Below, in pieces: positions 53,681-63,224 of a stretch of DNA of 64,000 nucleotides. Both the position numbers and the translations under genes were made by a program. Location: contig NZ_JACHBW010000003.1 of NCBI RefSeq assembly GCF_014200455.1, positions 310,001 through 374,000 of the forward strand. The letters are read 5' to 3'. The first letter of the stretch is position 1, and each line of letters opens with the position of its first letter. The DNA is from Paraburkholderia bannensis (GTDB lineage: Bacteria > Pseudomonadota > Gammaproteobacteria > Burkholderiales > Burkholderiaceae). A model generated the notes under the pieces. That model saw nothing but the letters and a program-made list of their open reading frames with translations, searched no databases and was not told the DNA's origin.

Positions 53681-54754
53681 ATGGCGACGATCAAAGATGT
53701 GGCCGCCGTGGCGGGGGTGTCTTTCACGACGGTGTCGCATGTGGTGAACAATTCGCGGCCCGTTTCCGCGGAGGTGAGGGCCAAGGTCGAGCAGGCGATC
53801 CGCGACCTCAACTACGTGCCCTCGGCCGTGGCGCGCTCGCTCAAGGCGCGCTCGACCGCGACCATCGGGCTCGTCGTGCCCAACGGCACGAACCCGTATT
53901 TCGCCGAACTCGCGCGCGGCGTCGAGGACGGCTGCGCGCAGAAAGGCTACTGCGTTTTCTTCTGCAATTCGGACGACGATCCCGTCAAGCAGCGCAACTA
54001 TCTGCGCGTGCTGCAGGAAAAGCGTATCGACGGGCTGATCGTGGCCTCGGCCGGCGATGATGCCGTGCTCGCCGCGACGCTTGGCGCCACGCGCGAGCCG
54101 ATCGTGGTGGTGGACCGCAACATCGAAGGCCTCGACGCCGATCTCGTGCAGATCGATCACGAGCGCGGCGCGTGGCTCGCGACGCGCCACCTGATCGAAC
54201 TGGGCCATTCGAATATCGGCTGCATCACGGGACCCGTCACGACGGCGGTGAGTGCGATGCGGATGCACGGCTTCCTGCGCGCGATGGCCGAACGCGGCAT
54301 CGCGATCGCGCCGGGCGCGATCGTGGAGGCGGATTTTTCGGGCGCGGGCGGTTACCGCGCGGCGGCGCAGCTGTTCGACACCGTGCGCCCGAGCGCGATT
54401 TTCGCGGGCAACGACATGATGGGCATCGGCGCGCTGCGCGCCGCCGCCGAACGCGGCCTGCGCGTGCCCGCGGATGTGTCGATCATCGGCTTCGACGATA
54501 TCGAGCTGGGGCATTTCACGTGGCCCGCGCTCTCGACCGTCGGCCAGCCGGCGCGCGCGCTCGGCGAGATGGCGGCGCTCACGCTGATCGAGCGTATCGG
54601 CGCGGCGGAGCGCGAGCGCTCCAGCGTGAAGGTGCAACGGCGTGTGATGACGCCGCAGCTTCTGCAACGCGAATCGACTGCGCCGTGGAGCGGCAACACT
54701 GAGGCAGAGTCCGAGCAGGACGCCGAACCGGAGCCTGCCTCGCTGGCTGCCTGA
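53681..54754 (+). CDS. rbsR: LacI family regulator of the ribose cluster
   Basis: A 357-residue LacI-type repressor. The helix-turn-helix is ATIKDVAAVAGVSFTTVSHV with the hinge near NYVPSAVARSLKARSTATIG. The binding domain has VVVDRNIEGLDADLVQIDHE and GFDDIELGHFTWPALSTVGQ. Position between rbsC and rbsK indicates RbsR. It should bind the palindromic sites near 49165 and possibly 55919. The tail of 35 residues after VMTPQLL is acidic. ATG at 53681 begins the DNA-binding domain. Confidence 0.88.
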   Translation: MATIKDVAAVAGVSFTTVSHVVNNSRPVSAEVRAKVEQAIRDLNYVPSAVARSLKARSTATIGLVVPNGTNPYFAELARGVEDGCAQKGYCVFFCNSDDDPVKQRNYLRVLQEKRIDGLIVASAGDDAVLAATLGATREPIVVVDRNIEGLDADLVQIDHERGAWLATRHLIELGHSNIGCITGPVTTAVSAMRMHGFLRAMAERGIAIAPGAIVEADFSGAGGYRAAAQLFDTVRPSAIFAGNDMMGIGALRAAAERGLRVPADVSIIGFDDIELGHFTWPALSTVGQPARALGEMAALTLIERIGAAERERSSVKVQRRVMTPQLLQRESTAPWSGNTEAESEQDAEPEPASLAA

Positions 54755-54830
54755 CAACGGGCTTCGCCTCGAAGTCCGCCAGCGCCCGCCGCGCGGCTTG
54801 TCGGCGCAACACCGTAGAGGAGATCACAAG

Positions 54831-55811
54831 GTGGCGACGAACGAAGCGAAGCGTGGCGGCGCCCCGACGCCGGCTCATCACCCGGATGCGGCGGCGCCAG
54901 CGCGCGTCGCCGTAGTCGGCAGTCTCAACATGGATCTGGTGGCCCGCGCGCCGCGTCTGCCGCGTGCGGGCGAAACGCTCGCGGGCAGCGCGTTCGTGCA
55001 GGTGGCGGGCGGCAAGGGCGGCAACCAGGCCGTGGCGGCAGCGCGACTGGGCGCGCAGGTGGCGATGATCGGCTGCGTCGGCAACGATGCCAATGGCGAG
55101 CGCCTGCGCGCCGGGTTGCTGGCCGAAGGCATCGACTGCGGCGCACTCGACACCTCGCCCGCAGCGCCCACCGGCGTCGCGCTGATCGTGGTGGACGATG
55201 CAAGCCAGAACGCGATCGTTATCGTCGCGGGCAGCAACGGCGAAGTGACGCCCGCCACGCTGGCGCGTCACGAAGCGGTGCTCGCAGCGGCGCAAGTCGT
55301 TGTATGTCAGCTGGAGACGCCGCCCGACGCCGTTCACGCAGCGCTCGCCACGGCGCACCAGTCCGGCAAGATCACGATCCTCAATCCCGCACCGGCAACC
55401 GGGCCGCTGCCGCAAGCGTGGTTGCCGCTCGTCGATTACCTCGTGCCGAATGAGCTCGAAGCGGCCGCGCTGACCGGCTTGCCCGTAACGACGCCCGCTG
55501 AAGCCGCACGCGCTGCTCGCGCCTTGCGTGAGGCAGGCGCGCGCAATGTGCTGATCACGCTGGGGGCGCAGGGCGTGTGCGCGTTGCTCGACGAGGCGCC
55601 GGATGCAACGCGCCATTGGCCGGCGCCCAAAGTCGCGGCGATCGACACGACCGCCGCAGGCGACACTTTCGTCGGCGCGCTGGCCGCGCAACTGGCCGCC
55701 GGCGAAGCGCCCGAAACCGCGATCCCGTTTGCACTGCGCGCGGCGTCGATCTCGGTCACGCGGGCGGGCGCGCAGCCCTCCATCCCGACGCTCGCCGAGC
55801 TGCGCAGTTAA
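54831..55811 (+). CDS. rbsK: Ribokinase
   Basis: A 326-residue PfkB-family kinase. The N-terminal motif VVGSLNMDLVARAPRLPRAG and GGKGGNQAVAAARLGAQVAM are typical of ribokinase, and the catalytic signature is DTTAAGDTFVGALAAQL. It phosphorylates ribose to ribose 5-phosphate. It has an extra N-terminal tail of about 25 residues. The start is GTG at 54831 with AGAGGAG upstream; an earlier TTG is unlikely. Confidence 0.92.
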   Translation: MATNEAKRGGAPTPAHHPDAAAPARVAVVGSLNMDLVARAPRLPRAGETLAGSAFVQVAGGKGGNQAVAAARLGAQVAMIGCVGNDANGERLRAGLLAEGIDCGALDTSPAAPTGVALIVVDDASQNAIVIVAGSNGEVTPATLARHEAVLAAAQVVVCQLETPPDAVHAALATAHQSGKITILNPAPATGPLPQAWLPLVDYLVPNELEAAALTGLPVTTPAEAARAARALREAGARNVLITLGAQGVCALLDEAPDATRHWPAPKVAAIDTTAAGDTFVGALAAQLAAGEAPETAIPFALRAASISVTRAGAQPSIPTLAELRS

Positions 55812-55918
55812 GCGTCTGCTACGTTCTCGAACAATCGAAAGTAACAGACAGCTATTTGTAATTGTTGCAGCGTGCATCTCGCCGATTTCTTCATACCATA
55901 TAACAATTTCAAGTCGCT

Positions 55919-55929
55919 CAAACGTTTGC
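55919..55929. promoter_or_regulatory. LacI-type palindrome upstream of the chemoreceptor gene
   Basis: CAAACGTTTG is a perfect 10-bp palindrome followed by C, 85 bases before the receptor start. It shares AAACGTTTGC with a site near the rbs promoter (49202-49211). The central CG form is typical of LacI-family operators. Confidence 0.4.
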
Positions 55930-56013
55930 CGTAAACGAATTCAGAGCAGGTTAAACGCAGTTATTCGTTTTTTAGAAGCGGCAGCCACCGCTTTCGGCAT
56001 GTACGGGAGAGTC

Positions 56014-57786
56014 ATGAACAAGGGCATCAGCATCAAGGCGCGCATCGGCCTCACGATGGGTTTTCTGGCGGCGTTGATCGTCGTGATCAGCGTGATGGGG
56101 CTGATGGGGCTCACGCGCTCCAACGACGCCTACCGCGATACCTACACCAATCAGATGCCTAGCAGCCACGCCGTGAACATGGCCGAAATCTACGCCGCGC
56201 GCGAGCGTCTCGCGCTCGACCGTGCGGCCTTCCAGATCGGTACGCCCGACGCCGCGACCACGCTGTCGCGCGCGCACGAAATGCGCGGCATCTCCGACGG
56301 CTACTGGAAGAAGTACAGCGATCTGCCGCGCGGTCAGGAAGAGGATCGACTGGCGCAGGACGTCGCGGCCCGTCGCGACGCGTTGCATCAGGTCGCCGAC
56401 AACTTCGCCGCCATCGTCACGGCTGGCGACCAGAGCAAGGTGCTCGACGGCGCCAAAGCGCTGCAGGCCGCCTACGACCAGCTCTCGAAGGCCGATCTCG
56501 CGCTCGACAAGCTGCAGACCTCGCTGGCGCAGGACGGCTTCGATTCGGCGCAATCGGCATTCAGCGAATTGCGCATCGCGGTGTTCGCGGCGCTGTTGAT
56601 CGGCATCGGCGCTTCGGTGTTCTCGTTCCTCGCGCTGCGCCGCGCGATCTCGGAGCCGCTCAACGAGGCGCTGGGCGCGTTCACGGCGATCGCCGCGGGC
56701 GATCTGCGCCGCCCCGTTGTGGTGCGTACGCGTGACGAAATGGGCGAACTGCTTGGCGGCGTGTCGCGCATGCAGCGCAGCCTGACCGATACGGTCCGCT
56801 CGGTGCGCGAAGGCGCCGAATCGATCGCCACGGCCACGCGCCAGATCGCGGCGGGCAATATCGATTTGTCCTCGCGTACGGAAGAACAGGCTTCGGCCCT
56901 CCAGCAAACCGCGTCGAGCATGGAAGAGCTCACCGGCACCGTGAAGCAGAACGCCGAAAACGCTCGCCAGGCCAGCCAGCTTGCGGCCAACGCCTCGGAA
57001 ATCGCCAACAAGGGGAGCAGCGTGGTGAGCCAGGTTGTCGGCACCATGGGCGACATCAACCAGAGCTCGGCGAAGATCTCGGACATCATCACGATCATCG
57101 AAGGCATCGCGTTCCAGACCAACATCCTGGCGCTCAACGCGGCCGTGGAAGCGGCCCGCGCGGGCGAAGAGGGGCGTGGTTTCGCCGTGGTGGCGGGCGA
57201 GGTGCGCAGCCTCGCACAGCGTTCGTCGGCGGCGGCGAAGGAGATCAAGGCGCTGATCGATACGTCGGTCGAGCGCGTGCAGGCGGGTTCGGCGCTGGTG
57301 GACGAGGCGGGCCGCACGATGACGGAGATCATCGGCGCGGTGCAGCGCGTCACCGACATCATGGGCGAGATCGCGGCGGCTTCGCAGGAACAGTCGAGCG
57401 GTATCGATCAAGTCGCGCGCGCCGTCACGCAGATGGACGAAGTCACGCAGCAGAATGCGGCGCTGGTGGAAGAGGCTGCGGCCGCGGCGCAGTCGCTGGA
57501 AGACCAGGCGGGCCGTCTGCGCGCCGCCGTGGCGGTGTTCAACCTGGACGACCAGGGCGCGTCGGCCATGACGTTCGCGCCGACGGCATCGGCCGCGCCC
57601 ATCAAGGCCAGCGCAAAGCCGCTGGTCCGCGCTGGCGTGAAGCCGGTTGCGCTCAGCCCTGCGCCAGCCGCCGCCGCGTCCAGCGCGCCGCGTGCAATGG
57701 CGCCGGCACCGGCTGCGGCGCGTGCGGCAGCCCCGGCTGCCGCTACGGTCGGCGCCGGCTCGAACGACGACTGGGAAACGTTCTGA
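56014..57786 (+). CDS. Methyl-accepting chemotaxis protein with CheR/CheB tether
   Basis: A 590-residue chemoreceptor. The first helix (residues 11-33) is followed by a periplasmic four-helix-bundle domain (35-186) of the Tar type, a second helix (187-208), HAMP, and the cytoplasmic signalling domain. The hairpin tip has IEGIAFQTNILALNAAVEAA, the hallmark of the family. The final D-W-E-T-F is the pentapeptide that binds CheR and CheB, at the end of an Ala/Pro-rich flexible tether. The ligand is unknown; the location after the ribose cluster makes ribose or a linked compound plausible. ATG at 56014 has GGGAGA upstream. Confidence 0.93.
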   Translation: MNKGISIKARIGLTMGFLAALIVVISVMGLMGLTRSNDAYRDTYTNQMPSSHAVNMAEIYAARERLALDRAAFQIGTPDAATTLSRAHEMRGISDGYWKKYSDLPRGQEEDRLAQDVAARRDALHQVADNFAAIVTAGDQSKVLDGAKALQAAYDQLSKADLALDKLQTSLAQDGFDSAQSAFSELRIAVFAALLIGIGASVFSFLALRRAISEPLNEALGAFTAIAAGDLRRPVVVRTRDEMGELLGGVSRMQRSLTDTVRSVREGAESIATATRQIAAGNIDLSSRTEEQASALQQTASSMEELTGTVKQNAENARQASQLAANASEIANKGSSVVSQVVGTMGDINQSSAKISDIITIIEGIAFQTNILALNAAVEAARAGEEGRGFAVVAGEVRSLAQRSSAAAKEIKALIDTSVERVQAGSALVDEAGRTMTEIIGAVQRVTDIMGEIAAASQEQSSGIDQVARAVTQMDEVTQQNAALVEEAAAAAQSLEDQAGRLRAAVAVFNLDDQGASAMTFAPTASAAPIKASAKPLVRAGVKPVALSPAPAAAASSAPRAMAPAPAAARAAAPAAATVGAGSNDDWETF

Positions 57787-57903
57787 TCGGTCGTTGCGAG
57801 ATCGGTGCCCGGATGGACGATCGATTCATCATTCGGGCGCATGGCCCCGGAACCTAAGACGAATGCCGGCGTTTCATGCCGCACGAATGAAGGCCGCTGC
57901 AGG

Positions 57904-57929
57904 CCGCTGCACTGCAGCGGTTTTTTTTT
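57904..57929 (+). terminator. Terminator after the chemoreceptor gene
   Basis: CCGCTGC-ACT-GCAGCGG followed by nine T; the GGCCGCTGCA sequence just upstream repeats the left arm. It lies 117 bases after the stop. Confidence 0.75.
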
Positions 57930-58338
57930 GCTCGCGCGGAGCGCGTCGGGACCCCGCACGCCCCGTGGCCGACGGGTTACGGTACATTGTGGTTCGTGTC
58001 ACGCGCGCGGCCACGCACGCAAGGTACACTGCGCTGCACATGCGGCCCTGCGGGGTATGAGAGAGCGACGCCGGTGCCGCACAAGCACCGTGGCGGCAGA
58101 CTGCGCGGCTGCGCAAACCGCTGGCGCGAAGGCACAACGGCGCAGGGCAAGCAGGATTCACAGGGGCGGCAATGCGGTCACGAACGGGCGCCAGGGAGGG
58201 CGCGCCGCCTTGCCGTGACAGTAATCGGGCGGCGCAGCGGTGCAGCGTCGCGACGCGACATGACGACAACATGCCGGCCACGCCTCGCCCGATCGCGAGC
58301 AGGCGGGCGGCATGCGAACGTACAACAAGGACCCAGAC
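57930..58338. other. Gene-free stretch before the hydratase gene
   Basis: No supported gene and no clear promoter motif; GC-rich with chance frames only. Confidence 0.4.
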
Positions 58339-59100
58339 ATGACACGTGACGATCTCGTGCAACGCCTCGTGACGGCGCGCCGCCACCATCACCTGATCGA
58401 GACGCTGCCGCCCGAGAGCCTGCCGCCCGACGCGGCCACAGCCTATGCGATCCAGCAGGCCGTGATCGCGGGCCTGGGCACCGCCACGGGCGCCTGGAAG
58501 ATCGGCGCGCGCTCGCCTGGCGGCGCGGCTTCCGGTGCGCCGATTCCGGCCACGCTGGTGCATGCCTCGCCCGCACGCATCGAGCGTCAGCATTTCTTCC
58601 GCGTGCTGGTGGAACTGGAAATCGCCTTTCGCTTCGCCGAGCCCGTCGCGCCTCGTCCCGACGCCTATGCGCGCGACGAAGTGCTGGCACTGGTGGGGCA
58701 GGTGTTGCCCGCCATCGAAATCGTCGATAGCCGCTATGCCGAATGGCCCAATATCGCGCCGCTGGCGCAGCTCGCCGACGCGCAGAACAACGGCGCACTG
58801 GTGACCGGCCACGCCCAGCCCTATGGCACGCTCGCACGCGCGCTCGACTTCGTCGCCCCCGAGCTCGAACTGAGCTTCGATGGCGTCTCTCTCGTGCCGG
58901 AAGCGCCGGGGAACCCCGCAGGCGATCCGCGCGAGCTGCTGGTGTGGTTCGTCAATCATTGCGCGGCGATGGGCATCACCATCGAGCCCGAGTGGACCAT
59001 CACCACGGGTTCCTACGTAGGGGCTCACCGCATCGAAGGCCCGGGTCTGCTGCGCGGACATATCGACGGCTTCGGCGAAGTCGAAATCGAGTTCGTGTAA
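58339..59100 (+). CDS. 2-keto-4-pentenoate hydratase family protein
   Basis: A 253-residue protein of the MhpD/fumarylacetoacetase-like hydratase family. Characteristic parts are DAATAYAIQQAVIAGLG, GAWKIGARSPGG, LVELEIAFRF (metal-binding Glu pair), PAIEIVDSRYAEW and WTITTGSYVGAHRIEGPG. Members add water to 2-hydroxypenta-2,4-dienoate in aromatic breakdown, but no other such gene is near, so the substrate is open. ATG at 58339 has AAGGA upstream. A strong terminator follows. Confidence 0.85.
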   Translation: MTRDDLVQRLVTARRHHHLIETLPPESLPPDAATAYAIQQAVIAGLGTATGAWKIGARSPGGAASGAPIPATLVHASPARIERQHFFRVLVELEIAFRFAEPVAPRPDAYARDEVLALVGQVLPAIEIVDSRYAEWPNIAPLAQLADAQNNGALVTGHAQPYGTLARALDFVAPELELSFDGVSLVPEAPGNPAGDPRELLVWFVNHCAAMGITIEPEWTITTGSYVGAHRIEGPGLLRGHIDGFGEVEIEFV

Positions 59101-59142
59101 CACGATGCGCGACGCAGGCTTTGCATGCGTCGACCTCCTGCC

Positions 59143-59178
59143 AACGGCCATCGCGCATATCGTGCGATGGCCGTTTTT
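59143..59178 (+). terminator. Terminator after the hydratase gene
   Basis: AACGGCCATCGC and GCGATGGCCGTT form a perfect 12-bp stem with a 9-base loop, followed by five T. Confidence 0.9.
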
Positions 59179-59179
59179 C

Positions 59180-59865
59180 GTTGGCGGGCTTTTCGTTGGC
59201 CTGATTGTTTGTCTGCGGGATCCAACGAAGCTGTCATGCGCGTCATTTTTTGCGCATGCACGCAGCCGGGGCATACGCGAAAGCCACTACTGCCGATAGG
59301 GGCACAAGCGGGTGTAACAACGCATCGCGGAGGTCTGTGCAGATGCAGGATTAAATGCGCGGCAGGTCACCGACGCGCGCAAATACGACGCGTAAAACGA
59401 GAAAAAATGCGCAGGCGATGAGACTGCGATGCTCGCGGGTTCGACGATGTGCGGTTGTACGAACGATGCAACCAGCTTGTTACAAATGCGGCGGCAAAAA
59501 TCGTTGCGGCATGTACACGGCTTGGGCGGCCATGCGTTGTTGGAATGAAGATGGAAAGAAGCCGTGCGCAGTACGCAGGAGGGTGGGCGGCGAGGGGCGG
59601 CACGCGATTTCACTGCGGTGGTGCTGCTGGAACGTCGAAGTCGTTCGCGATGTGTTACAGCGTGCGGCGTGAAACTTGCGGGGGCAGGGAAAATCATTGT
59701 AAGACGTAGTTGTCGTAAGCTCCAAGCACTCAAATCGGCCCTTGAATCAGGCGCGATTTATGTGTGAAAAAAAATTCAAAAGGGTTTAGGATGAATTCGA
59801 GCGATGTCGTTTCCGATTAGCGCGCCGCGCACGACATCGGTCGCAGATCTTGGCGAGGAGGTAGC
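59180..59865. other. Long intergenic region upstream of prkA
   Basis: About 690 bases without a supported gene, with lower GC than its surroundings. Frames here have no family features. It should hold the prkA promoter; a sigma54-like element at 59665-59680 is one candidate. Confidence 0.5.
59665..59680 (+). promoter_or_regulatory. Sigma54-like promoter candidate for prkA
   Basis: CGGCGTGAAACTTGCG keeps the GG at -24 and GC at -12 with the correct spacing (consensus TGGCACG-N4-TTGCW) but differs at several other positions. A start near 59691 would give a leader of about 175 bases. Confidence 0.3.
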
Positions 59866-61788
59866 ATGGATATCTACAGCAGCTTCGCGACCCGCTTCGA
59901 AAAAACGCGAGAAGAGGAACTCTCGCTTGAGGAGTATCTCGCGCTCTGCAAAGAAGATCCCAGCGCGTACGCCACGGCTGGCGAACGCATGCTGACGGCA
60001 ATCGGGGAACCAGAACAGATCGATACCCGCAACGATCCGCGCACCTCGCGCATCTTTGCGAACAAGGTCATCAAGGTGTATCCCGCTTTCCGCGAGTTCT
60101 ATGGCATGGAGGACGTGATCGAGCAGGTCGTCGCGTACTTCCGCCATGCGGCGCAAGGGCTCGAAGAAAAGAAGCAGATTCTCTACTTGCTCGGCCCTGT
60201 GGGCGGCGGTAAATCGTCCATCGCCGAGCGTCTCAAACAGCTCATGGAACGCGTGCCGTTCTACTCGATCAAGGGCTCGCCCGTGAACGAGTCGCCGCTG
60301 GGTCTGTTCGACTACGACGAAGACGGCCCCATCCTCGAAGAGCAATACGGCATTCCACGCCGTTACCTGAAGAGCATCCTGAGCCCGTGGGCGGTCAAGC
60401 GTCTGCACGAGTACAACGGTGACATCCGCAAGTTCCGCGTGGTGCGCCGCTATCCTTCGATTCTGCGTCAGATCGGTATCGCCAAGACGGAACCGGGCGA
60501 CGAGAACAATCAGGACATCTCCTCGCTGGTCGGCAAGGTCGATATCCGCAAGCTTGAGCAATATGCGCAGGACGACGCGGACGCCTACAGCTATTCCGGC
60601 GGCCTGTGTCTCGCGAATCAGGGTCTGCTTGAATTCGTCGAAATGTTCAAGGCGCCGATCAAGGTCTTGCACCCTCTGCTCACGGCAACCCAGGAAGGCA
60701 ACTTCAAGGGCACCGAAGGCTTCGGCGCGATTCCGTTCAACGGCATCATTCTGGCGCACTCGAACGAGTCGGAATGGAAGGCCTTCCGCAACAACCGCAA
60801 CAACGAAGCACTGCTCGACCGTATTTTCGTGGTCAAGGTGCCGTACTGCCTGCGCTACTCGGAAGAGATGAAGATCTACGAGAAGCTGCTGCGCAATTCG
60901 TCGCTGGCCGATGCGGTCTGCGCGCCGGGCACGCTGAAGATGATGGCGCAGATGTCGGTGCTCACGCGCCTGCAGGAACCCGAGAATTCCAGCCTCTTTT
61001 CGAAGATGCAGGTCTACGACGGCGAGAATCTCAAGGACACCGATCCAAAGGCCAAGTCGTATCAGGAGTATCGCGACTTCGCCGGTGTGGACGAAGGCAT
61101 GAACGGCGTGTCCACGCGTTTTGCCTTCAAGATTCTCTCGCGCGTGTTCAACTTCGATTCGACTGAAGTGGCGGCCAATCCGGTGCACCTGATGTACGTG
61201 CTCGAACAGCAGATCGAGCGCGAGCAGTTCCCGCCGGAAACCGAGCAGAAGTACCTGTCCTTCGTGAAGGATGTGCTGGCGTCGCGTTACGCCGAATTCA
61301 TCGGCAAGGAGATCCAGACCGCTTACCTCGAATCGTATTCGGAATACGGTCAGAACATCTTCGATCGCTATGTCACCTACGCCGACTTCTGGATTCAGGA
61401 CCAGGAGTTCCGCGATCACGACACGGGCGAGAGCTTCGACCGCGCGGCCTTGAACGCCGAGCTTGAGAAGATCGAAAAGCCCGCGGGCATCAGCAACCCG
61501 AAGGATTTCCGCAACGAGATCGTGAACTTCGTGCTGCGTGCGCGTGCTGCGAATGCTGGTAAAAACCCGGCGTGGATCAGCTACGAAAAGCTGCGCGTGG
61601 TGATCGAGAAGAAAATGTTCTCGAACACGGAAGAACTTTTGCCGGTCATTTCGTTCAATGCAAAAGGATCGGCGGAAGAGCAGCGCAAGCATGAAGACTT
61701 CGTCAACCGCATGGTGGCGAAGGGCTATACGCCGAAACAGGTCCGGTTGCTCTGCGACTGGTATCTGCGTGTGCGCAAGTCGTCATGA
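59866..61788 (+). CDS. prkA: PrkA/YeaG family serine protein kinase
   Basis: A 640-residue protein with an N-terminal AAA+ ATPase domain (Walker A GPVGGGKSS, residues 110-118; region LLTATQEGNFKGTEGFGAIP) and a C-terminal PrkA domain proposed to be kinase-like. It matches E. coli YeaG throughout. YeaG is linked to starvation and stationary-phase survival. The ATG has a strong site (GAGGAGGTAGC). yeaH and spoVR follow, the conserved order of this stress cluster. Confidence 0.93.
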   Translation: MDIYSSFATRFEKTREEELSLEEYLALCKEDPSAYATAGERMLTAIGEPEQIDTRNDPRTSRIFANKVIKVYPAFREFYGMEDVIEQVVAYFRHAAQGLEEKKQILYLLGPVGGGKSSIAERLKQLMERVPFYSIKGSPVNESPLGLFDYDEDGPILEEQYGIPRRYLKSILSPWAVKRLHEYNGDIRKFRVVRRYPSILRQIGIAKTEPGDENNQDISSLVGKVDIRKLEQYAQDDADAYSYSGGLCLANQGLLEFVEMFKAPIKVLHPLLTATQEGNFKGTEGFGAIPFNGIILAHSNESEWKAFRNNRNNEALLDRIFVVKVPYCLRYSEEMKIYEKLLRNSSLADAVCAPGTLKMMAQMSVLTRLQEPENSSLFSKMQVYDGENLKDTDPKAKSYQEYRDFAGVDEGMNGVSTRFAFKILSRVFNFDSTEVAANPVHLMYVLEQQIEREQFPPETEQKYLSFVKDVLASRYAEFIGKEIQTAYLESYSEYGQNIFDRYVTYADFWIQDQEFRDHDTGESFDRAALNAELEKIEKPAGISNPKDFRNEIVNFVLRARAANAGKNPAWISYEKLRVVIEKKMFSNTEELLPVISFNAKGSAEEQRKHEDFVNRMVAKGYTPKQVRLLCDWYLRVRKSS

Positions 61789-61955
61789 GCGCAGAGGCTT
61801 TACCTTCCTGCTGCGCCGCCGCACCCGTGTTGCGGCGGCGCAAAAGGAAGCTCCGGCAGGGCGCAGGCCACGCAGCCGCGAGCGGGTGAACGCGGCAGGC
61901 AAGGCATCCCAGACTGCGCACCTCGCCCAATCGAAACTGGAGCGGGAGACTGGAT

Positions 61956-63224
61956 GTGCTTCATCAAATCATCGACCGCAGGCTGGCCGGCAAGAACAAG
62001 AGCATTGCAAACCGCGAGCGCTTTCTGCGCCGTGTGAAGAACTATATTCGTCACGCCGTCTCGGAAGCGGTGCGTGACCGCAGCATCAAGGACATTCAAA
62101 GCAATCAGAGCATCACCATTCCGCGCAAGGACATTGCCGAGCCCTCATTCCGGCATGGGCCCGGCGGGCGGCGCGAAATGGTCCATCCCGGCAACGAGGA
62201 CTACATTCGCGGCGACCGTATTCCGCGCCCGCAAGGCGGCGGGGGCGGTGGCGGCAGTCAGGCGAGCAACGAGGGCGAAGGTCAGGACGACTTCGTGTTC
62301 GAGCTCTCGCGCGAAGAGTTCATGCAGTACTTCTTCGACGACCTCGAACTGCCGCGCCTCGTTAAAACCCATCTGATGGCCGTTCCCACGTGGAAGAGCA
62401 TCCGTGCGGGCTGGGCTGCCGAAGGCACGCCGAACAACATCGACGTGGTGCGTTCGCTGCGCAGCGCCTTGGGCCGCCGTATCGCACTGGGCGCACCGCT
62501 CGTCAACGAACTGCACGCGCTCGAAGAGCAGCTCGAAGCGCTGATGTCCGATACTTCGGATCGTCGCGACGAGATCAAGACGCTCGAAGAAGAGATCCAT
62601 CACCTGCGTGGCCGCATCTGGCGCATTCCCTTCATTGACCCGTTCGACCTGCGTTACGTGAATCGCGTGAAGCAGCCGCAGCCATCCAGTCAGGCGGTGA
62701 TGTTCTGTCTGATGGATGTATCGGGGTCGATGGACGAGCAGCGCAAGGATCTGTCCAAGCGTTTCTTCATCCTTCTGTATCTGTTCCTCAAGCGCAACTA
62801 CGAGAAGATCGAGGTGGTCTTCATCCGACACCATACGCGCGCCGAGGAAGTGGACGAGGACACCTTCTTCCATTCGACGGAAAGCGGCGGCACGGTCGTG
62901 TCGAGCGCGCTGGAACTGATGAAGAAAGTGATCGAGGACCGATATTCGCCGAGCGAGTGGAACATTTATGGCGCGCAGGCTTCGGACGGCGACAACTGGA
63001 CCGACGATTCGCCGAAGTGCCGCAAGCTGCTCGCGGATGACATCCTGCCTAAGGTGCGCTATTTTGCGTATATTCAGGTGACGCCGGAAGAGCAGAACCT
63101 CTGGCTGGAATACGCTCAACTTGCGCTCACCGAGCCCGCGCTGGCGATGAAGAAGGTCGACACCGCGGCGGATATCTACCCGGTTTTCCGGGAGCTGTTC
63201 GAAAAGCAGGTGGAGCATTCATGA
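61956..63224 (+). CDS. yeaH: YeaH/YhbH family (DUF444) protein
   Basis: A 422-residue protein. The N-terminus (IIDRRLAGKNKSIANRERFL) is the family start; the C-terminal half is a von Willebrand A-like domain with the metal-site motif MDVSGSMDE (D-x-S-x-S) and RHHTRAEEVDE. A Gly-rich linker (RPQGGGGGGGSQASNEG) separates the parts. It acts with PrkA, probably as an adaptor or substrate. The start is GTG at 61956, following GGGAG; an ATG two bases earlier is in another frame. Its stop overlaps the spoVR start. Confidence 0.92.
   Translation: MLHQIIDRRLAGKNKSIANRERFLRRVKNYIRHAVSEAVRDRSIKDIQSNQSITIPRKDIAEPSFRHGPGGRREMVHPGNEDYIRGDRIPRPQGGGGGGGSQASNEGEGQDDFVFELSREEFMQYFFDDLELPRLVKTHLMAVPTWKSIRAGWAAEGTPNNIDVVRSLRSALGRRIALGAPLVNELHALEEQLEALMSDTSDRRDEIKTLEEEIHHLRGRIWRIPFIDPFDLRYVNRVKQPQPSSQAVMFCLMDVSGSMDEQRKDLSKRFFILLYLFLKRNYEKIEVVFIRHHTRAEEVDEDTFFHSTESGGTVVSSALELMKKVIEDRYSPSEWNIYGAQASDGDNWTDDSPKCRKLLADDILPKVRYFAYIQVTPEEQNLWLEYAQLALTEPALAMKKVDTAADIYPVFRELFEKQVEHS

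Noticed and set aside
55881..55888. GCCGATTT upstream of the chemoreceptor as a sigma28 promoter
   Set aside because: No matching -35 element at the required spacing.
59287..59733. 148-codon minus-strand frame in the gap before prkA
   Set aside because: Ser/Arg/Cys-rich translation, no ribosome-binding site or family feature; better explained as non-coding.
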